A DNA stretch of 64,000 nucleotides from Candidatus Thorarchaeota archaeon (GTDB lineage Archaea > Asgardarchaeota > Thorarchaeia > Thorarchaeales > Thorarchaeaceae), in the NCBI GenBank assembly GCA_020348985.1, contig CP070761.1:2781509-2845508 (forward strand), in the 5' to 3' direction. This document shows positions 16,154 through 24,436 of the stretch, one piece after another. A program made the translations under genes and the position numbers. Within the stretch, counting starts at the first letter, position 1; every line of letters starts with the position of its first letter. The notes beneath the pieces are model-generated. The model was not told where the DNA came from. It worked only from the letters and a program-made list of their open reading frames with translations, and did not search any database.

Positions 16154-17227
16154 TCATGTTCTTGACGAAATGGTGCGATAAGCTCGTTCTGTTCGCCGCT
16201 CCCAATCAAAGCGGTCTGCCACTCGCATCATTAGCAGACTTGCCCAGCGATACAGAGATCTCGCCTTTCTGAAATTGAGAAGAAGCATAACTGGGTTGAA
16301 TCGTGAGGTAATCTGAACGATACAGTTGGCCTGAATCATACCTTCAAGATTAGCATCAAGAAGAGTTGGCTTGCATAGCATGCCATCAAGAAGAACAAGA
16401 TCATGGCCTTCAATGTCTAACCGACGTGCGTGAACCCTTGAATAGAATACGCGATAATGTATGTTCAGTCTTCCATGTTCGTGTTCCTTCCACCTTAGTT
16501 CAAACTGCCCACGTTCACGATCATAGTGAGTGTCATAATCACCAGGACAGTGCAATGCAGTATCTGCAAGATGAAATGCCGGAAGCAGAGGATTGTCATC
16601 GCCGATGATGTCAATCAGGCGCCTTTCAGCAGTGTGTGTTCCGTGGACGCCAATCCATAGACCGAGATTCTGAAAGAAAGCAATCTCAAATAGGAACTTC
16701 CCAAGCTGACTGTTAGAAGCTCGAATCGCTTCTAAATCAGTCATCAGAAGCTCCCTAACTGGCTCAACAACGGGATCCATGATAGGTTTAGAGAGCAAAC
16801 TCAACAATCTAGTCTGAGGAGGATAGCTGATGAGATACGGAATGTGGATTACTCCGCCGCTTCTACCATCCCATATCATGACGAGCTTCAATCGGATTGT
16901 GCTTTCTCTCATATCCGAGTATTGTGAATATCCTATCACAGAAACAAGTATGATTATCAACGAGACTGCCAAGAGCGCCACAAATGAAGAGAGGAGGATG
17001 TTGTCCGTAGCACTAACCAGTGCCCAGATAGCATTGGCCAAAAGATTCAGAGCAACACCCAGCAAAACTGCGGAGATTACAGTCTCCCGAAAAATCCTTG
17101 CTCGTTTCTCAAGCTCTTCCGTCGAATGCCCAAACATGATTCTGCCTTGAGATTCTGATTGACTGCGTAGACTCTCAACGTCTCCGATGTCGTTCTTCAT
17201 CATCGTCTTCTCCCAATCAGTCTGCAT
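16154..17227 (-). CDS. Membrane protein of unknown function
   Basis: 357 residues. Two adjacent transmembrane helices near residues 49-102 (VISAVLLGVALNLLANAIWAL, LLSSFVALLAVSLIIILVSVIGY) are followed by a ~250-residue soluble domain with mixed strands and helices, including HTAERRLIDIIGDDNPLLPAFHLAD and HGRLNIHYRVFYSRVHARRLDIEGHDLVLLD. No motif I recognise. Start ATG 17227; in-frame ATGs follow at codons 9 and 10 (EKTMMKNDIG). It is convergent with the AhpD-like gene. Confidence 0.6.
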   Translation of the reverse strand: MQTDWEKTMMKNDIGDVESLRSQSESQGRIMFGHSTEELEKRARIFRETVISAVLLGVALNLLANAIWALVSATDNILLSSFVALLAVSLIIILVSVIGYSQYSDMRESTIRLKLVMIWDGRSGGVIHIPYLISYPPQTRLLSLLSKPIMDPVVEPVRELLMTDLEAIRASNSQLGKFLFEIAFFQNLGLWIGVHGTHTAERRLIDIIGDDNPLLPAFHLADTALHCPGDYDTHYDRERGQFELRWKEHEHGRLNIHYRVFYSRVHARRLDIEGHDLVLLDGMLCKPTLLDANLEGMIQANCIVQITSRFNPVMLLLNFRKARSLYRWASLLMMRVADRFDWERRTERAYRTISSRT

Positions 17228-17373
17228 CCTCCATCTAAATTGGCAGGGTATCTTTCTTTCGGACCGTTATTCATTTCTTTGTAGGAGGGCCATGGAAGGT
17301 TCATCACAATCTGTCGACTATCTTGGCTCTGTGAAGAATCCAAGCTTTGCGAAGTCTGAAGTATTCGACGGTC

Positions 17374-17718
17374 CTAAACAGAATAGTTTCGGACACAGAG
17401 AAATTTCGCATTTGAGGAGCTGTTGTTTCGGAACTGATGTGGCTCATATGAGCTTATGTGGACAACATCTCCTGGCTCGAGCTCAATCTCCTTCTTTGAC
17501 AAGTTCAGAGTCGCAGTGCCTTCCATCATGTAAACACCGTGCTCATGTGGATGTACGTCCTCTGCGGTATGACCTCCCGGTCTGATTACATAGCAGCGCA
17601 TTGCAAATCTTTTTGACGAGTTCTCGGAGTCTAGGAGTCTTCTTTGGAGAACATCCTTGAATCCGTCCTCTTCGTACTCCTCATACTCTGATACGTCAAC
17701 ATCATGTGCAAGATACAA
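17374..17718 (-). CDS. Small cupin-domain protein
   Basis: 114 residues. Cupin motif 1 is HTAEDVHPHEHGVYMMEGTATL, with two histidines and Glu as metal ligands. Motif 2 is LEPGDVVHISSYEPHQFRN with the last histidine. Such single-cupin proteins bind a divalent metal and act as isomerases, dioxygenases or sugar-binding modules; the role here is unknown. It lies 31 bases after the dehydrogenase gene on the same strand and may share its transcript. Confidence 0.8.
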   Translation of the reverse strand: MYLAHDVDVSEYEEYEEDGFKDVLQRRLLDSENSSKRFAMRCYVIRPGGHTAEDVHPHEHGVYMMEGTATLNLSKKEIELEPGDVVHISSYEPHQFRNNSSSNAKFLCVRNYSV

Positions 17719-17749
17719 ACAGAACCACCTTTTTCGCTATGATTTGGTT

Positions 17750-18820
17750 CTAAGCCAGATTGGTGAATAGAACCTTGATTGCCTTCTGAGATTCCATCAA
17801 CTCGAACCCTCTCTCCCAGTCAATCAATGGAATCTTGTGTGTGATCAGCGGTTTGACGTCGATCTGTCCCGATGCCATCATTCGCAGAGTCGTAACCCAG
17901 GATGAGGGGAGTGTGCCCCACGTGCCGACCATCGTTAGCTCCTTCTCGATCATGTAGTCCAGATTGATTTCTGTTGGCTTGCCTTGCACTCCCAGAAGTG
18001 AGATGTGGCCTGTTGACTTGACGAACTCGAGCGCTTGACTACGAGCAGGTCCTGCTCCGGACGCCTCGATCACAACGTCTGCACCCAATCCATCTGAATG
18101 TGACTTGACAACCTCATCAGCTTCTTCTTTCTGCACATCTATCGTAAGATCAGCACCAATCATCTCAGCGATGTCGAGCCGCCATCGGTCTGATGTTATA
18201 CCAGTGACAATTACGCTGCCGGCGCCCATTGTCTTGGCCACCTGTGTCGCAAGGAGTCCCATGGTCCCTGGACCCTGAACCACCACAACATCTCCAGGAG
18301 TAATCGGAGTTGATTCTGCAAGCGAGTGAACAACGCAAGCAGTTGGCTCAGCCAGAGCGGCCTCTTCAAATGATAGACTCTCGGGAACTTTGTGAATGAT
18401 GAACTCTGGAACTGTCATGAACTTTGCAAACGCTCCGTCTGCGAGAGAGACACCAAGGATTCTCTTGTCAGGACAAGTACAGCGGTTCACACAGCCAGTT
18501 TTGCAGTGATAGCATTGGCCGCAGTAGGCCGTTGCTGGAGAGACAATTCTGTCCCCCACGGCAACACTCTGAACATCTTGACCAATTTCGACAACAACAC
18601 CTGAGTACTCATGACCTAGAACAACTGGAGGTGTATAGAATGACTGATCATGTTTGATGTGAATGTCGCTGCCGCAGATGCCAGCGGCTTTGACCTCGAT
18701 TAGAACCTCATTGGGCTTGGGTCTCGGTTCTTCCAAATCCTGAAGTTCGAGATTACCTTCACCTCGTGCTGTCTTGACAAGTCCTCTCATCAACCCATTC
18801 CTCAACAGGGTCATTGCCAT
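17750..18820 (-). CDS. Zinc-dependent medium-chain dehydrogenase (threonine/sorbitol dehydrogenase-like)
   Basis: 356 residues. Catalytic zinc ligands are in AAGICGSDIHIKHD (C49) and VVLGHEYSGVV (H70, E71). The structural zinc lobe is CGQCYHCKTGCVNRC (from residue 100). The NAD(P)-binding fold starts at VVVQGPGTMGLLATQVAKTMGA. The profile fits polyol, L-threonine or glucose dehydrogenases, which oxidise a secondary alcohol with NAD(P). The substrate cannot be decided from the sequence. The cupin gene follows closely. Confidence 0.85.
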   Translation of the reverse strand: MAMTLLRNGLMRGLVKTARGEGNLELQDLEEPRPKPNEVLIEVKAAGICGSDIHIKHDQSFYTPPVVLGHEYSGVVVEIGQDVQSVAVGDRIVSPATAYCGQCYHCKTGCVNRCTCPDKRILGVSLADGAFAKFMTVPEFIIHKVPESLSFEEAALAEPTACVVHSLAESTPITPGDVVVVQGPGTMGLLATQVAKTMGAGSVIVTGITSDRWRLDIAEMIGADLTIDVQKEEADEVVKSHSDGLGADVVIEASGAGPARSQALEFVKSTGHISLLGVQGKPTEINLDYMIEKELTMVGTWGTLPSSWVTTLRMMASGQIDVKPLITHKIPLIDWERGFELMESQKAIKVLFTNLA

Positions 18821-18845
18821 GGAACTATAGAATCTTGCGGATTGA

Positions 18846-19115
18846 TTAGCCTAGAATCCTCAGAAAATTAGATGGTTCCTCACCCTCGTCCAACGACCAG
18901 ACTCTGTAACCATTCCCATACTCGGTCTTCAGGTTCTGTGCTGCATGAGCACTAATGAATCTCATTCGAACACCTGCGGTGCGACCAAGCCAAATGTAGA
19001 TCTTAGCGCCCTCTTTGTCAACTATCAGGTATGCCTTCTCTGAGGCCAGCTTCGCTCTGTTCACCTCAATCTCAAGTGATGTTCCATCATCTTGGATTTC
19101 ATACCCGATGGCCAT
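18846..19115 (-). CDS. Single gelsolin-like domain protein
   Basis: 89 residues forming essentially one gelsolin/ADF-like repeat: a central strand KAYLIVDKEGAKIYIWLGRTAGVRMRFISAHAAQNL, then a helix and the closing strand GYRVWSLDEGEEPSNFLRIL. The IYIWLG core with DKEG before it is the gelsolin repeat signature. Single- and few-domain gelsolin homologues are a hallmark of Asgard archaea, where related 'profilin/gelsolin' proteins act on actin. Cytosolic, no membrane segment. A second gelsolin-like protein is at 57153. Confidence 0.75.
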   Translation of the reverse strand: MAIGYEIQDDGTSLEIEVNRAKLASEKAYLIVDKEGAKIYIWLGRTAGVRMRFISAHAAQNLKTEYGNGYRVWSLDEGEEPSNFLRILG

Positions 19116-19299
19116 AGTCAGTCGCCATTCAAACCCCGTTTAATGCTTTCCTTGTAGGAGAGAAGGACCACGCTAGGCCTTCAATTGATGTCAGTCAAGA
19201 ACCCAAGTATTACCTACTTCGGTCATGCCGCGGTCAGTCGAGGAATGATATACAATCGTTCCGATGTAATATATTCGTATGTAGGACGGACGACACTGT
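19116..19299. other. Short intergenic region
   Basis: This 184-base gap separates two minus-strand genes and holds the upstream region of the gelsolin-like gene. Nothing further is recognisable. Confidence 0.3.
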
Positions 19300-19659
19300 T
19301 CATATACGCTCAAACTGGGCCTTGACAGTCCCACCACAGTAACCACATTTCGCTTCTAGGGGCCCAGTCCATTCCACTGACTCATGGCTTATATCTGCTC
19401 CACAAGATGAGCAGAAATTCGGAAGCCTTACTGCCCGAACATCCGGACTCTGTGGAGTATGCGGGGTTCTCGTATCTCCAGATCTCTGAGGATGTAAATA
19501 TGACGGCATCTCCAATCTAAAGCCGCGACGCGGTGTGTTTGCCCCTTTGCAGATCCGGACAAAGACGATTATGATGACGACAAACATGAATAGCGGGACT
19601 ATCATGAAAAGAATCCCGAAAGCACTAAAGAAGTCAAAGAAGTCGAAGGGTATCTGCAA
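19300..19659 (-). CDS. Membrane-anchored zinc-ribbon protein
   Basis: 119 residues. An N-terminal membrane helix (ILFMIVPLFMFVVIIIVFVRI) is followed by a Pro/Thr-rich linker and a C-terminal zinc ribbon (CSSCGAD then KCGYCGG), which is cytosolic if the N-terminus is outside. Function unknown. It is divergent from the conserved gene at 19821. Confidence 0.6.
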   Translation of the reverse strand: MQIPFDFFDFFSAFGILFMIVPLFMFVVIIIVFVRICKGANTPRRGFRLEMPSYLHPQRSGDTRTPHTPQSPDVRAVRLPNFCSSCGADISHESVEWTGPLEAKCGYCGGTVKAQFERI

Positions 19660-19769
19660 GTGAAAATCCTCTTTTATCTCTGTTTTCGAGCGTTGCGGAC
19701 CCTCATGCCTTATTACCTTTTGGTGGGAAGTGTTGTTTTAGGGATTCAGTGCAGTACTGCCTCTACGGA

Positions 19770-19778
19770 AGGTATAAA
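19770..19778 (+). promoter_or_regulatory. TATA box for the gene at 19821
   Basis: GGTATAAAG lies about 45 bases before the ATG at 19821, with purine-rich sequence just upstream. Confidence 0.4.
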
Positions 19779-19820
19779 GGGCAGCCGCAGAGCTAGCGGA
19801 ATCAGGAGGCTACACAAAAG

Positions 19821-20180
19821 ATGCAGATTCCAGCATTCCTACTTAGAAAGCTCTACGTGAAAGGGAGCCTCGAGAACGTTGATGGTGGATTCCAGTTTAG
19901 AATCAAGAATTCACTCGCACCTGCAACCTCGATTGCTATGGACCCGCTCAAAGTGAACGACGAGGAGTATCCTCATGATGCAGTGATTGTCAAGTCAGAC
20001 GAAGGCGAGGTCAAGGCGAGTGAGATCTCTGAGAGCAATTCATTCGCTATCAAGGTCGGGGTTGAGATTACAGTCTTTGTGGCGGGAGACTCCTTGCCCG
20101 AAGGTGAGTACAAGCTCGACATTGGCTTCACTACCAAGGAAGCCGGCAAACTTGCTTTCGATGTAACAGACGCCCTTTGA
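19821..20180 (+). CDS. Conserved archaeal-type protein of unknown function
   Basis: 119 residues, soluble. It begins MQIPAFLLRKLYVKGSLEN and is followed by a predicted beta sandwich (GGFQFRIKNSLAPATSI, VIVKSDEGEVKASEIS, SFAIKVGVEITVFVAG, GEYKLDIGFTTKEAGKLAFDV). I believe similar short proteins occur in other archaea without assigned function, but I cannot name the family. Codon use and composition match the neighbours. Confidence 0.65.
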   Translation: MQIPAFLLRKLYVKGSLENVDGGFQFRIKNSLAPATSIAMDPLKVNDEEYPHDAVIVKSDEGEVKASEISESNSFAIKVGVEITVFVAGDSLPEGEYKLDIGFTTKEAGKLAFDVTDAL

Positions 20181-20246
20181 TCCAGGATATACGGATATGC
20201 AGAGGGTTGCGTTCCTCTGCATTCCAGGATTCTTGCGTATCTTCTG

Positions 20247-21794
20247 CTAGGATTTCCTTTTGAGCGCTATAACGACAACTACTACCACGATTCCCACTGC
20301 ACCAATTATCAGAAGAGGAAGAGTGGGATCTAATGGCGGGGGCGGTGATATGGTTGTGGTGCCAGGAGCTCTGAACATATACTGCTCGTGAGCCCACACG
20401 CCGTCAGAACCCTGAGCGTACACGTCAAGCGTGTGGTACCCAGGCCCTTCCGGAAGACCGGTTAGAGTTGTGCTATTTGAAGCAGAGTCCCAAGAGTAGT
20501 AGGTCTGTAGTGGTGGTTCGCTGTAAAGGATTTCAGGCATCGAACCAGGCTGCTTGACGCTGGCATTGGGAAATGCCCTCAGTGTAATCTCGATATGACC
20601 CGTGTAGGGCAGGTCGTATCGCTCTTCGACCTCGCTATTCACTTTGATTGCTTCGAAGCTCACATGATTCGGGCTCACATGGACTCGAGTGTAGTGGTGG
20701 TAGGCTTCTTTCCACCATGTGCTATAGAGTGGAGCTCCTGCACCTCCAGTTGTGATATGAACAACCCCGTTCACTGTTATCCTGATGAAAACATGATCAT
20801 GCGCATTGAATACAGCAGTGACATTCTGCTCTTCAAAGAACTGCTGCAATGCATCTCGTTCACTTTTTACGGTGTCAACTCCATTGTCAATATGGAAGAC
20901 CGGATAGAAGGGGCGATGAAGCATTACAAACTTCAGGGGGCTATCATCGTTTGTTAGGTCGTCTATGAGCCAATCATATTGCTCACCAACGAATCTACCC
21001 CAGTAGTCAGTCTCCTCTGTATCAAGGGAGACAAAGTGAACTCCGGCATAATCGAATGAGTAGTAAGTTCTTGGTTCAGCAGGTAATTCGAACGCATCCA
21101 AGTAGTACTCTAGAATTCGTGGACCTTCCTGTCCTTCATCATGATTACCTAGCACGGTATAGACCGGTGCATAATGTCCCAGCATGTCAGTAATGTTAGT
21201 CACTTCCGCCCATTTCTCAAGCGCCAACTCATGGTCTGTCGGAACCTCATATAGGAAATCACCTGGCATAAGAATCAAATGCGGCTCTTCTGCAGCAACC
21301 AATTCAGCTAGTTGATGCGTAATCTCAGGTATGGGTTCATCCCTAGTGCCAGGTCTTGTATCTCCGTAAACAATCATCTTGAAAGGAGCGCCGTCGGCCG
21401 GCGCAGTCAAGAAGTGGTATATCTCACTCTCGGTGCCATTGGACACTACTTGATACCAGTACTTCGTGTCAATCTCGAGACTCTCCAAAGTGATACGATG
21501 GTCAGTGTCAAGAGTGGAGTTTGTTTCGGATTCCATGACGCTCTCATTTAAGCCGTATCTAACAGTTGCATCTGTCGTTTCGTTCGTCCGCCAGAATATC
21601 ATGGCCGAGTGATTTGTGACGAAATTCACAGTTGGCCCCCTTATGAAGAATTGATCCTCAGCTGGAATAACCTTCGATGCGACGGCCACTTCACTTGCTA
21701 GTGTAGTCGGACCTGCAACCCAGGCAAACAAGGGCATCACAATCAAAGAGATGATGACGGCATAGCCTAACAGCTTTCGCATTACGAGCACCAA
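20247..21794 (-). CDS. Membrane-anchored purple-acid-phosphatase-like metallophosphoesterase
   Basis: 515 residues. Signal peptide at the N-terminus (MRKLLGYAVIISLIVMPLFAW, cleavage after TTLA). A fibronectin-like domain follows (VNFVTNHSAMIFWRTNETTDATVRYG), as in purple acid phosphatases. The catalytic domain carries the dimetal motifs FKMIVYGDTRPG, LILMPGDFLYE, TVLGNHDEGQEG, KFVMLHRPFYP and AVFNAHDHVF; the usual GHxH is HDH here. A C-terminal beta domain leads to an end anchor (LLIIGAVGIVVVVVVIALKRKS). It should act outside the cell on phosphate esters. Confidence 0.88.
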   Translation of the reverse strand: MVLVMRKLLGYAVIISLIVMPLFAWVAGPTTLASEVAVASKVIPAEDQFFIRGPTVNFVTNHSAMIFWRTNETTDATVRYGLNESVMESETNSTLDTDHRITLESLEIDTKYWYQVVSNGTESEIYHFLTAPADGAPFKMIVYGDTRPGTRDEPIPEITHQLAELVAAEEPHLILMPGDFLYEVPTDHELALEKWAEVTNITDMLGHYAPVYTVLGNHDEGQEGPRILEYYLDAFELPAEPRTYYSFDYAGVHFVSLDTEETDYWGRFVGEQYDWLIDDLTNDDSPLKFVMLHRPFYPVFHIDNGVDTVKSERDALQQFFEEQNVTAVFNAHDHVFIRITVNGVVHITTGGAGAPLYSTWWKEAYHHYTRVHVSPNHVSFEAIKVNSEVEERYDLPYTGHIEITLRAFPNASVKQPGSMPEILYSEPPLQTYYSWDSASNSTTLTGLPEGPGYHTLDVYAQGSDGVWAHEQYMFRAPGTTTISPPPPLDPTLPLLIIGAVGIVVVVVVIALKRKS

Positions 21795-21881
21795 CTAGTC
21801 AATACTACTGTCCTGTACTTAAGGAATCGGATTCCTCGACGAGACCCAATAGAGTTTTGAGGTTTCAACACACGAGGCTAT

Positions 21882-22805
21882 TTGGTGGGCAATTTGTACG
21901 TAAAGATAAGGACGGATGGAGCCCTAGGAATAGGACGAGGAACCGAAGGCAAGGCTGAGATTGCAATTGGGTACGGCGAGGCACACATGATAGCGGCCGC
22001 CCTTGAGAAACTCGCTCAGACTGCACGCAGTTACAGGCAGACTTACAGAAAGACAACAGATGTTGGCGCTGGAAACAAAATCGATTTCGAACGTGCAGAT
22101 GACGGCAGGATTTCTCTAATCGGCGATGGTCAGCAGTACTACTGTACGGAAGAGGAGATTCGAGAGCTTGCTGAGAAGCTCAAACACTTGCCACCGGTGG
22201 AAGTGGCTCCTGCTTCTGACTACGTAGAGAAGGCAGCTCCTAAAGATGGATTCTGTGTCCTCGTCAAGAATGGCGGCAAGCAGATTAAACTAAAACTGCC
22301 TGATGCAGCACTCGTCAAGGCTGCTGTCAAATCAAGTCTTGATAGCAGGTTCTTTGAGGAGAATATCAAGATTGGTGACAGAACTCTGGCGATCAACAGG
22401 AGCAGCGATCTGAAATGGTCACTCAGTTCTGACAATGAGTCGGTCAGGTTCACTGCGTATGAGGTGGAGGCACTTCTGGCCGGACTTCACAACACAATCC
22501 TGGATGTGCTGATGGATGCTGTGAAGTCGAAGGGGTCTGACAAAATCGCAGACATCAGAGTAAAGAGCCAGATTCAACGAATCGAGCAAGAAGCGACAAA
22601 GGTACTTGCCGAACATAGTAAAGGTAAGGGGATCATCAAGCAGCTGACAAAGGTGGCCAATCAGATTCTCGGCACCGGCACAGACGCTGATGCAAGAGCA
22701 CATGATTTTATCCGGCTGTGCAACTACATCCATTCCAAGCTTGAGCCGGAGTTCCTTGAGCCACTATTTGAGATTCTCTCATTTACGCTGGTCACTGACA
22801 CCTAG
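21882..22805 (+). CDS. Protein of unknown function with internal duplication
   Basis: 307 residues from TTG 21882 (a GTG follows as the next codon), with GAGG 5-8 bases upstream. Two similar halves are visible. Residues ~5-105 include AEIAIGYGEAHMIAAALEKLAQ, then ISLIGDGQQYYCTEEEIRELAEKLKHL. Residues ~122-215 include KLKLPDAALVKAAVKSSL, then WSLSSDNESVRFTAYEVEALLAGL. Each half is a sheet-helix-sheet-helix unit. A helical C-terminal ~90 residues follows. No membrane segment, no known motif. It is followed closely by the CE4-like gene. Confidence 0.6.
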   Translation: MVGNLYVKIRTDGALGIGRGTEGKAEIAIGYGEAHMIAAALEKLAQTARSYRQTYRKTTDVGAGNKIDFERADDGRISLIGDGQQYYCTEEEIRELAEKLKHLPPVEVAPASDYVEKAAPKDGFCVLVKNGGKQIKLKLPDAALVKAAVKSSLDSRFFEENIKIGDRTLAINRSSDLKWSLSSDNESVRFTAYEVEALLAGLHNTILDVLMDAVKSKGSDKIADIRVKSQIQRIEQEATKVLAEHSKGKGIIKQLTKVANQILGTGTDADARAHDFIRLCNYIHSKLEPEFLEPLFEILSFTLVTDT

Positions 22806-22833
22806 TGCTTGTTCAATAATCTCCGCAAGTCTT

Positions 22834-23736
22834 ATGAAACGGGCCAAGTCTAGATTCGTCGAAGAGGAGGCCGCTAGAACGAGCTACTTGGAGCAACTAA
22901 GACGCCGTTGGGGACTTAGAGCACCTCGACAGCTTCTCAAAATGTTCAGAAGACACCGAACTTCATTCGAGACCATTCTTGCGAATATCTTCGAGGTACT
23001 GGATTCGAATGGAGGGAAGTTTGCCTTTCCCACGGTGGCTGCCGTAGCGAAGATGCGTCCGGAACTTGTGCAAGAGATTGTGAAGGAGGGGTGTGAAGTC
23101 GCAAGCCATGGATACAATCACTTGAGATATCCCACGCTGACTCCAGAAGGCCGCCTTGAAGATCTCACTAGAAGTCTCAAGACCTTCAAACAGATGGGAA
23201 TAAAGATAGACGGATTCAGGGCGCCATATGACAACTACACCGATGACATGCCAGCAATGTTAGAGAAACAGTCTCTGGTTTGGGACGGCGGTTTTGGCTA
23301 CCGAAGCGAACATCGCGAGAAGGACTACTTCTTCAATCTGGAAATAGAGGGACGCACCTCAGGTGTGACCTATATTCCTCTCAGCATCTGGAGCGATGAC
23401 AAGATGATTGATGAGATGGGAATGAATCCCGAGGCGGTTTCAAAACGACTCAAACTCGAAGTTGAAAGGACCTCGAAGAATGAGGCGATGGTAATGTTTG
23501 ACCTTCATCCCATTAGGATTGGACAGCCGGAGTTTGTACACTGTTTGGATGATGTCCTACAACATGCCAATTCACTTGGAGGATGGAGTTCTACACCTGT
23601 AGAAGCTGTTAGATACTGGAACAAACACAGAACCTGGAAGTCTGATGCAACATTCTGTCTTCTTCTCACTGGTGACATTGATAACTGGGTTTTCTCAGAC
23701 TATCTAAGAAGAGTGCTTTGGAAAAGAATGAGCTGA
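22834..23736 (+). CDS. Divergent polysaccharide deacetylase-like (CE4/NodB) protein
   Basis: 300 residues from ATG 22834; the frame extends upstream but overlaps the previous gene. CE4 features: KFAFPTVAAVAKMRPELVQEIVKEGCEVASHGYNHLRYPTLTPEGRLEDL, with the metal-binding HxxxH-type motif 2, then IDGFRAPYDNYTDDM (motif 3), and late MVMFDLHPIRI. Motif 1, the TFDD that holds the catalytic Asp, is missing; the aligned N-terminus reads FRRHRTSFETILANIFEVL. It may be catalytically altered or inactive. The next gene, an acetyltransferase, starts right after its stop, so they are coupled. Confidence 0.75.
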   Translation: MKRAKSRFVEEEAARTSYLEQLRRRWGLRAPRQLLKMFRRHRTSFETILANIFEVLDSNGGKFAFPTVAAVAKMRPELVQEIVKEGCEVASHGYNHLRYPTLTPEGRLEDLTRSLKTFKQMGIKIDGFRAPYDNYTDDMPAMLEKQSLVWDGGFGYRSEHREKDYFFNLEIEGRTSGVTYIPLSIWSDDKMIDEMGMNPEAVSKRLKLEVERTSKNEAMVMFDLHPIRIGQPEFVHCLDDVLQHANSLGGWSSTPVEAVRYWNKHRTWKSDATFCLLLTGDIDNWVFSDYLRRVLWKRMS

Positions 23737-24198
23737 ATGGAGACGAGAAAGATGGGGAAAATCATTGGGAGGTTTCTTAGGATACTAGCTTGGCTTGCTC
23801 CGTTCTATCAATTCCGTGTGTCTGTACACAGGAAGTGCGGAATCAAGATTGGTAAAGGCGTTTTCATTGGACCCAATGTGATGTTTGATAGTGAACACCC
23901 AGAGTACATCGAAATCCAAGACTGGGTGGCAATTGGACCTGGTGCGATAATCATGGCACACGGAGGTGCCAGTGCACTTCACCAGAAACTGAAACTCTAC
24001 GACCAGCCTCCAAAGAAGATCACAATTGAGAAAGGAGCGTGGATTGCAGCGGGGGCGATAATCCTCCCTGGCGTCACCGTGGGCCAGGGGGCCGTAGTAG
24101 CTGCAGGGGCCGTAGTCAGCAGAGATGTACAACCAATGACACTCGTTGTGGGCAACCCAGCGAGGGCTGTGCAAAAGCTAAGCCGGTCAGGCGACTAG
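23737..24198 (+). CDS. Left-handed beta-helix O-acetyltransferase (Maa/WcaF type)
   Basis: 153 residues. Hexapeptide repeats run from about residue 42 (IKIGKGVFIGPNVMF, IEIQDWVAIGPGAIIMAHGG, ITIEKGAWIAAGAIILPGVTVGQGAVVAAGAVVSRD) and end in VVGNPARAV, typical of acetyl-CoA dependent sugar O-acetyltransferases. The His of IIMAHGG is the likely general base. The gene starts immediately after the CE4-like stop and is convergent with the acyl carrier protein gene, one base apart. Confidence 0.85.
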   Translation: METRKMGKIIGRFLRILAWLAPFYQFRVSVHRKCGIKIGKGVFIGPNVMFDSEHPEYIEIQDWVAIGPGAIIMAHGGASALHQKLKLYDQPPKKITIEKGAWIAAGAIILPGVTVGQGAVVAAGAVVSRDVQPMTLVVGNPARAVQKLSRSGD

Positions 24199-24199
24199 G

Positions 24200-24433
24200 T
24201 CAGAGCTTGCTTGCAAGGACCTTCTTGAGATCACCGATAGTCCAGATATCAACGACCTCGTCATCGTCGAAGAAGATATTGAATCTGCTCTCGACCTCAC
24301 TGATGAGTAGCAGATGCGCCATAGAATCCCACGGTTCGTAGTCCTTCCTCTTCAGGTCATCCGATATCTCGTCTTTGTCAAGCAGAAGGACAAGTGAGAC
24401 AATCTCAGCAATACGATCGTCTATTTCGGTCAT
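24200..24433 (-). CDS. Acyl carrier protein
   Basis: 77 residues, acidic, four-helix ACP. The phosphopantetheine site is S37 in EPWDSMAHLLLISEVE, matching the D-S-M/L motif; helix 3 follows in WTIGDLKKVLASKL. Freestanding ACPs are uncommon in archaea, which do not use type II fatty-acid synthesis for their membranes. It lies 4 bases after the FkbH-like gene, which itself overlaps a phosphopantetheinyl transferase gene. The trio forms a self-contained acyl-carrier unit. Confidence 0.9.
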   Translation of the reverse strand: MTEIDDRIAEIVSLVLLLDKDEISDDLKRKDYEPWDSMAHLLLISEVESRFNIFFDDDEVVDIWTIGDLKKVLASKL

Positions 24434-24436
24434 TAT

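Noticed and set aside
17187-17585. Plus-strand open frame of 132 codons over the cupin gene
   Set aside because: The minus strand encodes a clear cupin; the plus frame is its shadow.
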